A DNA stretch of 64,000 nucleotides from Lachnospiraceae bacterium (GTDB lineage: Bacteria; Bacillota; Clostridia; Lachnospirales; Lachnospiraceae). The notes below the pieces were generated by a model, which saw only the letters and a program-made list of their open reading frames with translations, was not told the DNA's origin and ran no database searches. Position numbers and translations under genes: made by a program. Of this stretch, positions 1 to 7,007 are shown in pieces (the stretch's first letter is position 1; each line of letters opens with the position of its first letter). The stretch is taken from positions 101,964-165,963 of the forward strand of contig WRAQ01000002.1 in NCBI GenBank assembly GCA_009780115.1, written 5' to 3'.

Positions 1-908
1 ATACTTTATTATCTCATGCTAAGGTGGAAAATGCGGCCGAGATTATTATTGCCGGAAATACGGCAATGATATATTTATTATTAGGATTATCGTGCGAGAG
101 CCTGGGCAAATCGCCTTTTAAACCAGCTTTTCAATTGAAAGAAAATTATGAATTATTTGGCCGGCCGGCTCGGATTTGCCCATGGTTTTCGGCTTTTGCC
201 GGCGGTGATATTTTAGCAGGGTTATTAAATGTGTTACACCGAGGTGAAGATTGCTTTTTACTGATTGACCTTGGCACTAATGGCGAGATTGCTTTATACA
301 ACAAAGGTACACTAACGGTCACAGCTACTGCTGCCGGGCCAGCCTTTGAGGGTTCAAGGCACCGGGGCGGGGCTTCGGTTATCCTTGATGATTTGGCAAA
401 ACTTTTAGATGATGGTGTGATTGATAAAACGGGATTAATCTGCGGAGATGGCCTTACACAGGAGACAGATTTTACATCTAAGAAGACTTCTGCGCAGGAG
501 ACGATTTCTGCACCCGAGACGGCTTTTACCCAAAAAGAAATCCGCGATTTACAATTAGCCAAGTCCGCCGTCCGTTCCGGGATAGAAATCTTGCTTCATT
601 CGGCAGAGTTAAATTATACCGACCTTAAAGCGGTTTATCTTGCGGGCGGCATCGGGCAGGCGATTAATATAGATAGTGCAATTACGGTCGGGTTATTACC
701 GGAAGAACTCAAAAAATTGATGCCCGGCGGCAATTCCAAAGTGTCAGCGGTTGGTAACGCATCACTTTGGGGGGCGATCCGGCTTCTTCTTGCACCTGAG
801 GGTGCAGGAAAAGATATGCAGAAATTATTGGCAAATTATACTGATATTAATTTAGCCGGGCATCCGTTGTTTGAGGAGTTGTTTGTGAGATATTTGGATT
901 TTAATTGA
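1..908 (+). CDS. ASKHA-domain protein of the RACo / DUF4445 type, 5'-truncated by the window edge
   Basis: The frame is open from base 3, and residues before the GTG at 24 read as normal protein, so the start lies outside the window. Seen, numbering from that GTG: AGNTAM (10-15), DLGTNGE (82-88), AGPAFEG (104-110) and YLAGGIG (205-211), the phosphate- and nucleotide-binding signatures of the ASKHA ATPase part of reductive activators of corrinoid proteins. Full-length relatives usually carry an N-terminal 2Fe-2S ferredoxin domain, which would be upstream and cannot be checked. The usual role is ATP-driven reduction of a corrinoid protein to Co(I) in methyl transfer. Odd: about 26 Thr/Glu/Ser-rich residues (145-170) with a hexapeptide-like repeat interrupt the region before the helix starting DLQLAKSAVRSGIEIL. 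No methyltransferase neighbour is visible, so the partner is unknown. Confidence 0.85.
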   Translation, partial: TLLSHAKVENAAEIIIAGNTAMIYLLLGLSCESLGKSPFKPAFQLKENYELFGRPARICPWFSAFAGGDILAGLLNVLHRGEDCFLLIDLGTNGEIALYNKGTLTVTATAAGPAFEGSRHRGGASVILDDLAKLLDDGVIDKTGLICGDGLTQETDFTSKKTSAQETISAPETAFTQKEIRDLQLAKSAVRSGIEILLHSAELNYTDLKAVYLAGGIGQAINIDSAITVGLLPEELKKLMPGGNSKVSAVGNASLWGAIRLLLAPEGAGKDMQKLLANYTDINLAGHPLFEELFVRYLDFN

Positions 909-929
909 ATCCGTAAATCTTTATCTTCC

Positions 930-2096
930 TTATTGTTTCATAAACTCCAAATTCTTTCGAATCAATTCACACCGCTGCTCAACACATTCAACTGACCTAA
1001 GCGGGTCAGCAGGCGTATTCAGAACATAGTCAAGCAAGCGGCCGATTGTTGAGGTTGCGACATGAAGGCGTGTATCACTTGCAGCATAATAAAGATAAAT
1101 ATCATCACCATTCACGATGGCGCCATTAGTAAAGACAACATTGCTGACATCACCAATACGCTCGTCACCCAAAGGCCCTAAGAGTAATCCTGAAGGTTCG
1201 GCAATCACCTTGGAAGGATTGACCGAATCGGTCAAAAATGCGTAAATTACATATCTCAACCCGGCAGCCGTATTTCGAACGCCATGGGCAATATGAAGCC
1301 AGCCTTTATCCGTTTTAATCGGAACAGCCCCGCCCCCGTTTTTCGCTTCAGTGATAGTATGGTATTTGCGTTCGCTGCTGATGGTTTCTTCGTCAATTAC
1401 GGCATTTTCGATATCATCACACAAACCAAACCCGATTCCGCCGCCGGAACCGGTTTCAATGAAGTCATCCATCGGACGGGTATAAAAAGCATATTTGCCA
1501 TCGATAAACTCGGGGTGAAGAATTACATTTCGCTGTTGAGGCGAACGCAAGGTTTTCAAATCAGGAAGGCGTTCCCAAGTCTTTAAGTCTTTGGTCCGCG
1601 CAATCCCGGCGGCGGCCACTGCTGCCGAAAGGTCATTGACCGATTTATCCTTACTTTCAGAGCAAAAAACTCCGTAAATATAACCATCTTCATGTTGGGT
1701 CAAGCGCATATCATAAACATTCGTTTCTTCAGGGCTGGTATCAGGTAATCTAACCGGATAATCCCAGAAACGAAAATTATCAATTCCATTGTCACTTTCC
1801 GCAACACCAAAGAAAGACTTGCGGTCATTGCCTTCAATCCGGGCTACCAGCAGATATTTTCCGTCCAGCAAAATCGCACCGGAATTAAAGACCGCATTTA
1901 TCCCTAAACGTTCCATAAAATAAGGATTAGTTTTTGGGTTAAGGTCATATTTCCACGTGAGAGGAATATGATTTCTTGTTAAAACCGGATAACGGTAACG
2001 GTCAAAGATACCATTATAAAAATCGGATTTTTCATTTTTTTGCGCCAACAAAGTTTCTAATTTGGATTGAAGAACTTGATATTTTTCGTGGAACAT
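930..2096 (-). CDS. GH130 family 4-O-beta-D-mannosyl-D-glucose phosphorylase
   Basis: A 388-residue protein without a signal peptide, the size of GH130_1 enzymes. These cytoplasmic phosphorylases cleave beta-1,4-mannosyl-glucose with phosphate to mannose 1-phosphate and glucose. The N-terminal helix, the stretch from [20 protein letters not shown] onward, and VYDMRLT with Asp129 as the predicted general acid match the subfamily; I recall the equivalent as Asp131 in the Bacteroides fragilis enzyme. The ATG at 2096 follows GGAAAGGAAATTCA. It lies downstream of, and on the same strand as, a cellobiose 2-epimerase. That enzyme would make the mannosyl-glucose substrate, so the two genes form a pathway pair. 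A GH130_2 mannooligosaccharide phosphorylase is possible but less likely given the epimerase neighbour. Confidence 0.88.
   Translation of the reverse strand: MFHEKYQVLQSKLETLLAQKNEKSDFYNGIFDRYRYPVLTRNHIPLTWKYDLNPKTNPYFMERLGINAVFNSGAILLDGKYLLVARIEGNDRKSFFGVAESDNGIDNFRFWDYPVRLPDTSPEETNVYDMRLTQHEDGYIYGVFCSESKDKSVNDLSAAVAAAGIARTKDLKTWERLPDLKTLRSPQQRNVILHPEFIDGKYAFYTRPMDDFIETGSGGGIGFGLCDDIENAVIDEETISSERKYHTITEAKNGGGAVPIKTDKGWLHIAHGVRNTAAGLRYVIYAFLTDSVNPSKVIAEPSGLLLGPLGDERIGDVSNVVFTNGAIVNGDDIYLYYAASDTRLHVATSTIGRLLDYVLNTPADPLRSVECVEQRCELIRKNLEFMKQ
1220..1234. repeat. Coding palindrome TGACCGANTCGGTCA (copy in the GH130 gene)
   Basis: Perfect 7+1+7 palindrome in the GH130 gene, read as LTDSVN. First of three exact copies in the window. 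Confidence 0.8.
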
Positions 2097-2138
2097 TGAA
2101 TTTCCTTTCCATATTAAGAGTGCCCGCGAAGCGGGACT

Positions 2139-2187
2139 AGTTTATTTTTGATGTCGTAACTTTGTACGACATTTTAGATAAACTCTT
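2139..2187. repeat. Stop-proximal palindrome, family 1 (copy A)
   Basis: Arms AGTTTATTTTTGATGTCGTA and TACGACATTTTAGATAAACT form an imperfect stem-loop that touches the stop codon of the epimerase gene (TAA at 2187-2189). On the minus strand it reads stop, then AGAGTTTATCTAAAATG. The same layout recurs at 22333, 25051, 31115, 55875, 63676 and 63841. It may act as a terminator or as a REP-like element that protects transcript ends. A second small hairpin, CCCGCGAAGCGGG, lies just beyond at 2123-2135. Confidence 0.7.
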
Positions 2188-3359
2188 TATATTTCTATCT
2201 CCGATTTAATAACTTCAAAGCACATCCGCCCATTATGGTAAGGGCATTTCCACGGTTCAGCAAGCGGAAGGCCGGGGGTAGGTACGCCGTCTTTTCCAAC
2301 TTCATAAAACCATTCCGAATCAGCGCGGTTATCAATCAGATATTCCTTGATATACTCCCAGGTACTGCGTGCCGCTTCCAGATACTCGGTTCGCTTAGGC
2401 TCGCGTTTATAACCACGCAAAAAACCAACTACGGCTTCTGCCTGAACCCACCAAACGCGAGTTTCGTTAACCTCGCCCTTTTCCGATTCATAAGCAAGTG
2501 AATGTCCGTCAAAAGCTATTTTGAATATTTCATCTGTCAAATGGGCGGTAATCGGTGTCATCCGGATAAAATAGGAACGGTTCCCCAATACCTCCACTGC
2601 CCTGTCAATCAGCCAGGCTGCTTCTATATCATGCCCATATGAGTGCAAATCGATAATCGGATTCATATTCACGTCAAAAAATACTTCCTGCCGCCGTAGA
2701 ATCGGATTATATACTGTTTCAGCAAAGGTACTCAAAATCCACTCCAACCGGTCTCTAACAACATTCTTCGGCGCAACCCGGTATAGTTCGGTATATGCTT
2801 CAAGGACATGGAGCAATGTGTTCATTGTTTTTGCGGCAATTACACCGTTTTCTGACAATTCTTCATTTTCAATTTCAATAAAATATTCGTTAAATGAATC
2901 TATGTAGCCGATTTCATCAGTACAGTTTTCTTCAATCAAGGAAAATAAATCAAAGGCAAGTTGCAGGGCTTCCTCATCACCGGAAGCTTCATAATAAGAA
3001 GCAAGGGCATAAACGGCAAAAGCTTGATTATAGGTATATTTGTTCGTATCTGCAACCACACCATTATGGCGGATTGACCAAAAAATTCCGCCGTTTTTAG
3101 TATCAATACAACTTTCCTTCAAAAAATTATAAGCATGCCTCGCTTCATCGAGTAATGTTTCATCCTTGAGAAGTGTATAGGCATTAGCAAAAAACCATAA
3201 AATCCGGCTATTTAGGATGCAACCTTTGTCGGCTGTTTTGTTAACCTTCAGGTCATAATCAACTTTGCCGTAATAACCGCCTTTTTCGTAGTCCCTTAAG
3301 CCTTTCCAGAAAGGGATGATGACTTTTTCCAAGTGTTCTTTAACTTCTTTTTTCATCAT
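2187..3359 (-). CDS. Cellobiose 2-epimerase (AGE superfamily)
   Basis: A 390-residue (alpha/alpha)6-barrel protein of the N-acylglucosamine/cellobiose 2-epimerase family, predicted cytoplasmic. It converts the reducing-end glucose of cellobiose to mannose, or mannobiose to mannosyl-glucose. Seen: the catalytic-histidine motif HSYGHDIEAAWL (239-250), the N-terminal FWKGLRDYEKGGYYGKVDYD substrate-binding stretch, and WWVQAEAVVGF further on, all typical of bacterial cellobiose epimerases. The first ATG (3359) follows AGGAG by six bases. Its product fits the GH130 enzyme encoded 90 bp downstream on the same strand, as in bacterial beta-mannan use. No mannanase or sugar transporter is in the window, so the source of the disaccharide is not shown. 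Confidence 0.9.
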   Translation of the reverse strand: MMKKEVKEHLEKVIIPFWKGLRDYEKGGYYGKVDYDLKVNKTADKGCILNSRILWFFANAYTLLKDETLLDEARHAYNFLKESCIDTKNGGIFWSIRHNGVVADTNKYTYNQAFAVYALASYYEASGDEEALQLAFDLFSLIEENCTDEIGYIDSFNEYFIEIENEELSENGVIAAKTMNTLLHVLEAYTELYRVAPKNVVRDRLEWILSTFAETVYNPILRRQEVFFDVNMNPIIDLHSYGHDIEAAWLIDRAVEVLGNRSYFIRMTPITAHLTDEIFKIAFDGHSLAYESEKGEVNETRVWWVQAEAVVGFLRGYKREPKRTEYLEAARSTWEYIKEYLIDNRADSEWFYEVGKDGVPTPGLPLAEPWKCPYHNGRMCFEVIKSEIEI

Positions 3360-3383
3360 GGCAGACTCCTTTGTTAACTGATG

Positions 3384-3429
3384 TGATACCTGCGGATTAC
3401 TCCGTGCGAACGGAATTAACCTAGGTATT
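3384..3429. repeat. GATAC...GTATC element (family 3, copy 3)
   Basis: The element opens with GATACCTGCGGATTACTCC and closes with TTAACCTAGGTATTC, so its ends are inverted (ATACC/GGTAT) around a small CCGTGCGAACGG hairpin. It lies just upstream of the epimerase start and overlaps the end of the degV gene. Related elements are at 5458, 55619 and, less closely, 62750. The function is unknown. Confidence 0.5.
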
Positions 3430-4303
3430 CGGCAAACTCTTCCTCGGAAGCGTTCAAAAACACGATTCCGATTACACCGGGGCCGGTATGTGCGCCAATT
3501 GCACAGCCAACCTGGCCATGTACAACGCTTTTTACATTATATATTTCTTTCAAACGCCCAGCTATGTCGTTTGCTATTTCTTTATTTGTCCCGGAGCAAA
3601 CAAAAACCCGCTGTTTTTCAAGTTCTACCCCACGCTCACCAACCATTTCAATTAAACGGCTGACTGCTTTACGGAAACCACGGATTTTTTCCTTTGGTTC
3701 AAGAGCGCCTTTTTTATTAACAACAATAATCGGTTTAATATCAAGGGCCCCGCCCATCGCCCCGGAAAATTTGCTGATCCGGCCGCCTTTAATCAGGTAC
3801 TCCAAAGTTGTCACTGAAACTATATGCTCGACCCTGCCTGCACTATAAAAACGGGCGGCTTTGAGTAGCACATCTTTAGGCGCGCCGTTTTCTTGCATAA
3901 TAAATAACCGCTCAACAATCAAGGTAATACCGCAGGAAGCACTTTTTGAATCAATTATCGTCATTTTGAAATCAGGATGTTTTTCTTTTATCTCATGCCG
4001 CGCCAGGATTGCGGCATTAAATGTCCCGGCAATACCGGTCGAAAAACAAATGTATAACACTTCATCACCACGCTCGGCATAAGGGGTAAAATGTTGGACA
4101 AACATATATTGGTTGATATGATAGGTTTTGATGTCCTTTCCTTCTTTTTGGATCCGGTAAAAATCATCAGGAAAAATATTATCCCCGTCAAAATAATCAA
4201 TCCCATCAATAGTAACCGGAGTCGGTATGACATGAATGTCATATTTCTCTTTTATTTCAAGAGGCATATCAGATGCCGAGTCGGTGACTATAACAAATGC
4301 CAT
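3416..4303 (-). CDS. DegV family fatty-acid-binding protein
   Basis: A 295-residue DegV-fold protein. DegV proteins bind a fatty acid in a cleft between two alpha/beta domains and, in characterised Firmicutes, supply exogenous fatty acids to the FakA kinase. Seen: N-terminal FVIVTDSASDMP with the strand-loop typical of the family, the central LTTLEYLIKGGRISK-like stretch (here VTTLEYLIKGGRISKFSG), and the C-terminal GxxxGxHTGPGVIG pattern (GCAIGAHTGPGVIG). The ATG at 4303 is chosen over one at 4339 because AAGGAGAAT lies directly before it. The gene follows the aldo/keto reductase gene with a 16-bp gap, so they are probably co-transcribed. No fakA is nearby. Confidence 0.9.
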   Translation of the reverse strand: MAFVIVTDSASDMPLEIKEKYDIHVIPTPVTIDGIDYFDGDNIFPDDFYRIQKEGKDIKTYHINQYMFVQHFTPYAERGDEVLYICFSTGIAGTFNAAILARHEIKEKHPDFKMTIIDSKSASCGITLIVERLFIMQENGAPKDVLLKAARFYSAGRVEHIVSVTTLEYLIKGGRISKFSGAMGGALDIKPIIVVNKKGALEPKEKIRGFRKAVSRLIEMVGERGVELEKQRVFVCSGTNKEIANDIAGRLKEIYNVKSVVHGQVGCAIGAHTGPGVIGIVFLNASEEEFAEYLG

Positions 4304-4319
4304 TATATTCTCCTTCAGT

Positions 4320-5432
4320 TTATACTGCCTTAGGGTCAATCTTTTTATTTATATGCGTAAGGCGGTCCATTATATTCAGGTGCTGGGTACACAAACCTTC
4401 GCACAACCCGCAACGGGTACATGCCCCGGCATCTTCAGCCGTAACATCCCAGTGCCAGGCAAGCCGGTTCATAAAGCTGCCGCCTAATAAAACCATATTG
4501 TAGGCATCCATGAATTTCGGGATTTGAACGCCAACCGGACATTTGTCACAATAACCGCAACCGGTACACATATCATCGATTGATTCGCCTTTATTTTCGT
4601 ATTCAAGATAAATTTCCGCCGCCGGCCTCTCAACGAGATTTTCGACTGCAAGGCAGGCATCATCAACATGGGCTTTTGTCGCACAACCGGCAAGGGCAAT
4701 CGTTATCTCACGATGAGAAGCAACAAATCTAAGCGCCGCCCCGGCGACATTCAAGTTCGTGCCTTCGGTAAGATAAGCGAATTTGTCCGGATTGTCGGGA
4801 ATCAAGCCGCCCCCGAGAGGATTCATCGCCACAATCCCCATACCTTTTTCATAAGCGGTACTGATTCCACTCTGGCGGAAACGATAATTCAAAGCATTGT
4901 ATCCAATCAGCATCCCTTGGAAATTGTCGTGTGCAATCGCTGTCTCTAAATGATCGCCGCGCATATGGGAAGAAAAAACGATATTGCGAATCAAACCTTC
5001 GGCTTTCGCTTCTTGACAAAATTCATACATAACATCATAAAGCTTACGAAACCCTTCCAAATTAATAATGCACCAGAGGTGATAAAAATCTATGTAATCC
5101 ACTTTTAACCGCTCCAGCGATTTTTCCAAACGGCGGCGGAAGTTATCTTTTGTGGGCGGCCCTTCGCAAGTCCCGATATTTGCTTTTGTAGAAATATAAA
5201 AACTATTACGCGGCATTTGCGATAATGCTATTCCGGTGATGGTTTCGCTTGTATCATCACAATAGAATGGGGCTGTATCAAAATAATTAATCCCTTTTTC
5301 ATGAGCATAAAGTGGTATTTCCGCGCATTTTTCAAACCGTCCGGCTTTGGTATCCTCATAATCATACCGCATACAGCCGAAGCCAATCGCCGAAACTTTC
5401 ATATCAGTATTGCCATAATTTTTGTAGTACAT
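4320..5432 (-). CDS. Aldo/keto reductase with C-terminal 4Fe-4S domain
   Basis: A 370-residue two-part protein. The N-terminal TIM barrel has NYGNTDMKVSAIGFG, NYFDTAPFYCDD (tetrad Asp and Tyr), ISTKANIG (Lys) and DFYHLW (His). The C-terminus carries two cysteine clusters, CTGCGYCDKCPVGV and CTRCGLCEGLC, as in the clostridial ferredoxin-fused aldo/keto reductases. The family reduces carbonyls with NAD(P)H; the iron-sulfur part suggests electron exchange with ferredoxin, but no substrate is known. The ATG at 5432 follows AAGGAGG and an eight-base spacer; an upstream ATG at 5483 has no such site. The promoter probably lies beyond the palindromic element at 5458-5505, putting that element in the 5' leader. 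A distant paralogue is at 13669-14760. Confidence 0.88.
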   Translation of the reverse strand: MYYKNYGNTDMKVSAIGFGCMRYDYEDTKAGRFEKCAEIPLYAHEKGINYFDTAPFYCDDTSETITGIALSQMPRNSFYISTKANIGTCEGPPTKDNFRRRLEKSLERLKVDYIDFYHLWCIINLEGFRKLYDVMYEFCQEAKAEGLIRNIVFSSHMRGDHLETAIAHDNFQGMLIGYNALNYRFRQSGISTAYEKGMGIVAMNPLGGGLIPDNPDKFAYLTEGTNLNVAGAALRFVASHREITIALAGCATKAHVDDACLAVENLVERPAAEIYLEYENKGESIDDMCTGCGYCDKCPVGVQIPKFMDAYNMVLLGGSFMNRLAWHWDVTAEDAGACTRCGLCEGLCTQHLNIMDRLTHINKKIDPKAV

Positions 5433-5457
5433 AGTGTTTCCTCCTTTAATGTTGATA

Positions 5458-5505
5458 GGATATCTACGGATTGCTGCTTGCATGACCTTTTGACCCTAGT
5501 ATCCT
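5458..5505. repeat. GATAC...GTATC element (family 3, copy 1)
   Basis: A 48-bp element beginning GGATATCTACGGATTGCT and ending GCATGACCTTTTGACCCTAGTATCC. Both ends match the element at 55619-55771, which has about 100 extra bases in the middle. It lies some 25 bp upstream of the aldo/keto reductase start, probably in its leader. Confidence 0.55.
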
Positions 5506-5559
5506 TATTTTATTACACGATAACCAATTACACAACTTAATATTGTATAAACTTTTCCA

Positions 5560-6414
5560 TCATAGTTTGATAGTCAGCAACAAATGTTCCTGTTCATCCA
5601 GATATGCGCTGCCCTCTTCTATAAAACCAAGCTTTAAACAAAGATTTATCGAAGCAATATTTTCCGGATGAATTAGGGCTTGAACCGTATCAAATTCCAG
5701 TTCTTTTTTTGCCAAAATAAAAATTGCCCTTAAGATTTCCTCGGCGTACCCTTTACGCTGATGGCATCTTGCGATGATAAAACCAAGCTCCGGGTTATGA
5801 AACCCTTCCCGCCAGCCGATTCCGGCCCGGCCAATGACTTCCCCCGTTTCCCGGAGAACCACTGTCCATATTCCATATCCGTAAAAAGTGTAAATCGTCT
5901 TGATATATTCGGCGGCATATGCTTTTTCTTCATCAATATTCAATAAATGCGGCATATGAAGAGTAATTAGCGGGTCACTATAAATCCGGTAAAATTCATC
6001 TACATCATCTATTGTCGTTTCCCGGAGGGTTAACCGTTCCGTCTCCAAAATAAACCAGGGTAATCCGGCAAGGCGCTCATATGCTTTTAAAAATGAATCA
6101 AATTCGATACCCTTTATCTCACTCATCGCATATAATGCTTTGTGTAAGTCAGCGCGATGATTGTAATCATGTTGGAGGGCGATAGTATAATGCCCGGCAT
6201 TTAGCATTTTCTCAAGTGTCCCGGCATCATCGGCAAGATAAAGAACATCCGGATTTTTTGCTGCAAAGCTTTCATCATAACTTTCGCTTACAAAATAAGA
6301 TACCTGTACCCCATTGGCCTTAAATTTCTCACCAAGATAGTTGATATCTGTTATAACCGTCTGCATATAAAACGATTGGTCGGATTTTAGAATAAATATG
6401 ATTTGTTTAAGCAT
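5560..6414 (-). CDS. GNAT N-acetyltransferase with an extra N-terminal domain
   Basis: A 284-residue protein. Residues from about 120 on form a RimJ/RimL-like GNAT domain: LETERLTLRETTIDDVDEFY, then ELGFIIARCHQRKGYAEEIL (acetyl-CoA pyrophosphate loop, here RCHQRKGYA) and NIASINLCLKLGFIEEG. The first 115 residues, with VLYLADDAGTLEKML and ending AGLPW, are not GNAT; they resemble the truncated HAD-like domain seen before some clostridial GNATs. The substrate is unknown. I start at the ATG at 6414, with GGAAAG upstream; a TTG at 6441 is also open. The gene diverges from the cyclophilin gene across a 14-bp perfect hairpin at 6450-6480. Confidence 0.75.
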   Translation of the reverse strand: MLKQIIFILKSDQSFYMQTVITDINYLGEKFKANGVQVSYFVSESYDESFAAKNPDVLYLADDAGTLEKMLNAGHYTIALQHDYNHRADLHKALYAMSEIKGIEFDSFLKAYERLAGLPWFILETERLTLRETTIDDVDEFYRIYSDPLITLHMPHLLNIDEEKAYAAEYIKTIYTFYGYGIWTVVLRETGEVIGRAGIGWREGFHNPELGFIIARCHQRKGYAEEILRAIFILAKKELEFDTVQALIHPENIASINLCLKLGFIEEGSAYLDEQEHLLLTIKL

Positions 6415-6449
6415 TGTAAAATCCGCTTCTTTCCTATACAATATATCTT

Positions 6450-6480
6450 AATAGTATCAGTGCGAAGCACTGATACTATT
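6450..6480. repeat. Perfect 14-bp hairpin with GAA loop
   Basis: AATAGTATCAGTGC and its exact reverse complement enclose GAA, so the centre is GCGAAGC, a heptamer known to form an unusually stable DNA mini-hairpin. It lies between the divergent GNAT and cyclophilin genes, 22 bp before the cyclophilin ATG. It could be a bidirectional terminator, an operator or a mobile palindrome; the sequence does not decide. Confidence 0.75.
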
Positions 6481-6502
6481 ATACCACAAAAGGAGAAAAA
6501 AA

Positions 6503-6988
6503 ATGGCAAAAAAACCAGTTATCACAATTACAATGGAAAACGGCGATATAATGACCGCTGAATTATATCCGGATATCGCCCCTATCACTGTTGAAAATTT
6601 TCTTAAACTCACTAAAGAAGGCTTTTATGACGGCCTCATTTTTCACCGTGTCATCAAAGGTTTTATGATTCAGGGCGGTGACCCGCTTGGTGCCGGTTAC
6701 GGCGGCCCGGGATATGGAATCAAGGGTGAGTTTTCTGAAAATGGGGTGGAAAATAACTTAAAACATACAGCCGGGGTTTTGTCGATGGCGCGGAGTGCCG
6801 ACCCTGATTCCGCCGGTTCGCAGTTCTTTATTATGCACAAAGATTCGCAGCATTTGGATGGTTCTTATGCCGCCTTCGGCAAAATCTTAAGCGGGATGGA
6901 TATCGTGGACAAAATTGCCGAAACAGCAGTTGACCACCAGGATAAACCGGTTGCTGAACAAGTAATGAAAACCGTAGTTGTTAATTAA
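6503..6988 (+). CDS. Cyclophilin-type peptidyl-prolyl isomerase
   Basis: A 161-residue single-domain cyclophilin without a signal peptide, hence cytoplasmic. It catalyses cis-trans isomerisation of Xaa-Pro bonds. Seen: FHRVIKGFMIQGGDPLG (active-site Arg, Phe, Met and Gln), GVLSMARSADPDSAGSQFFI (Met-Ala-Arg and Gln-Phe-Phe stretch) and LDGSYAAFGKILSGMD. The Trp of eukaryotic cyclosporin-sensitive forms is replaced by Tyr (DGSYAAFG), as usual in bacteria. The ATG at 6503 follows AAAAGGAGAAAAAAA. The gene is 19 bp before mutS2 on the same strand and may share its transcript. Confidence 0.95.
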   Translation: MAKKPVITITMENGDIMTAELYPDIAPITVENFLKLTKEGFYDGLIFHRVIKGFMIQGGDPLGAGYGGPGYGIKGEFSENGVENNLKHTAGVLSMARSADPDSAGSQFFIMHKDSQHLDGSYAAFGKILSGMDIVDKIAETAVDHQDKPVAEQVMKTVVVN

Positions 6989-7007
6989 TTGTCATTGACC
7001 ACAGATT

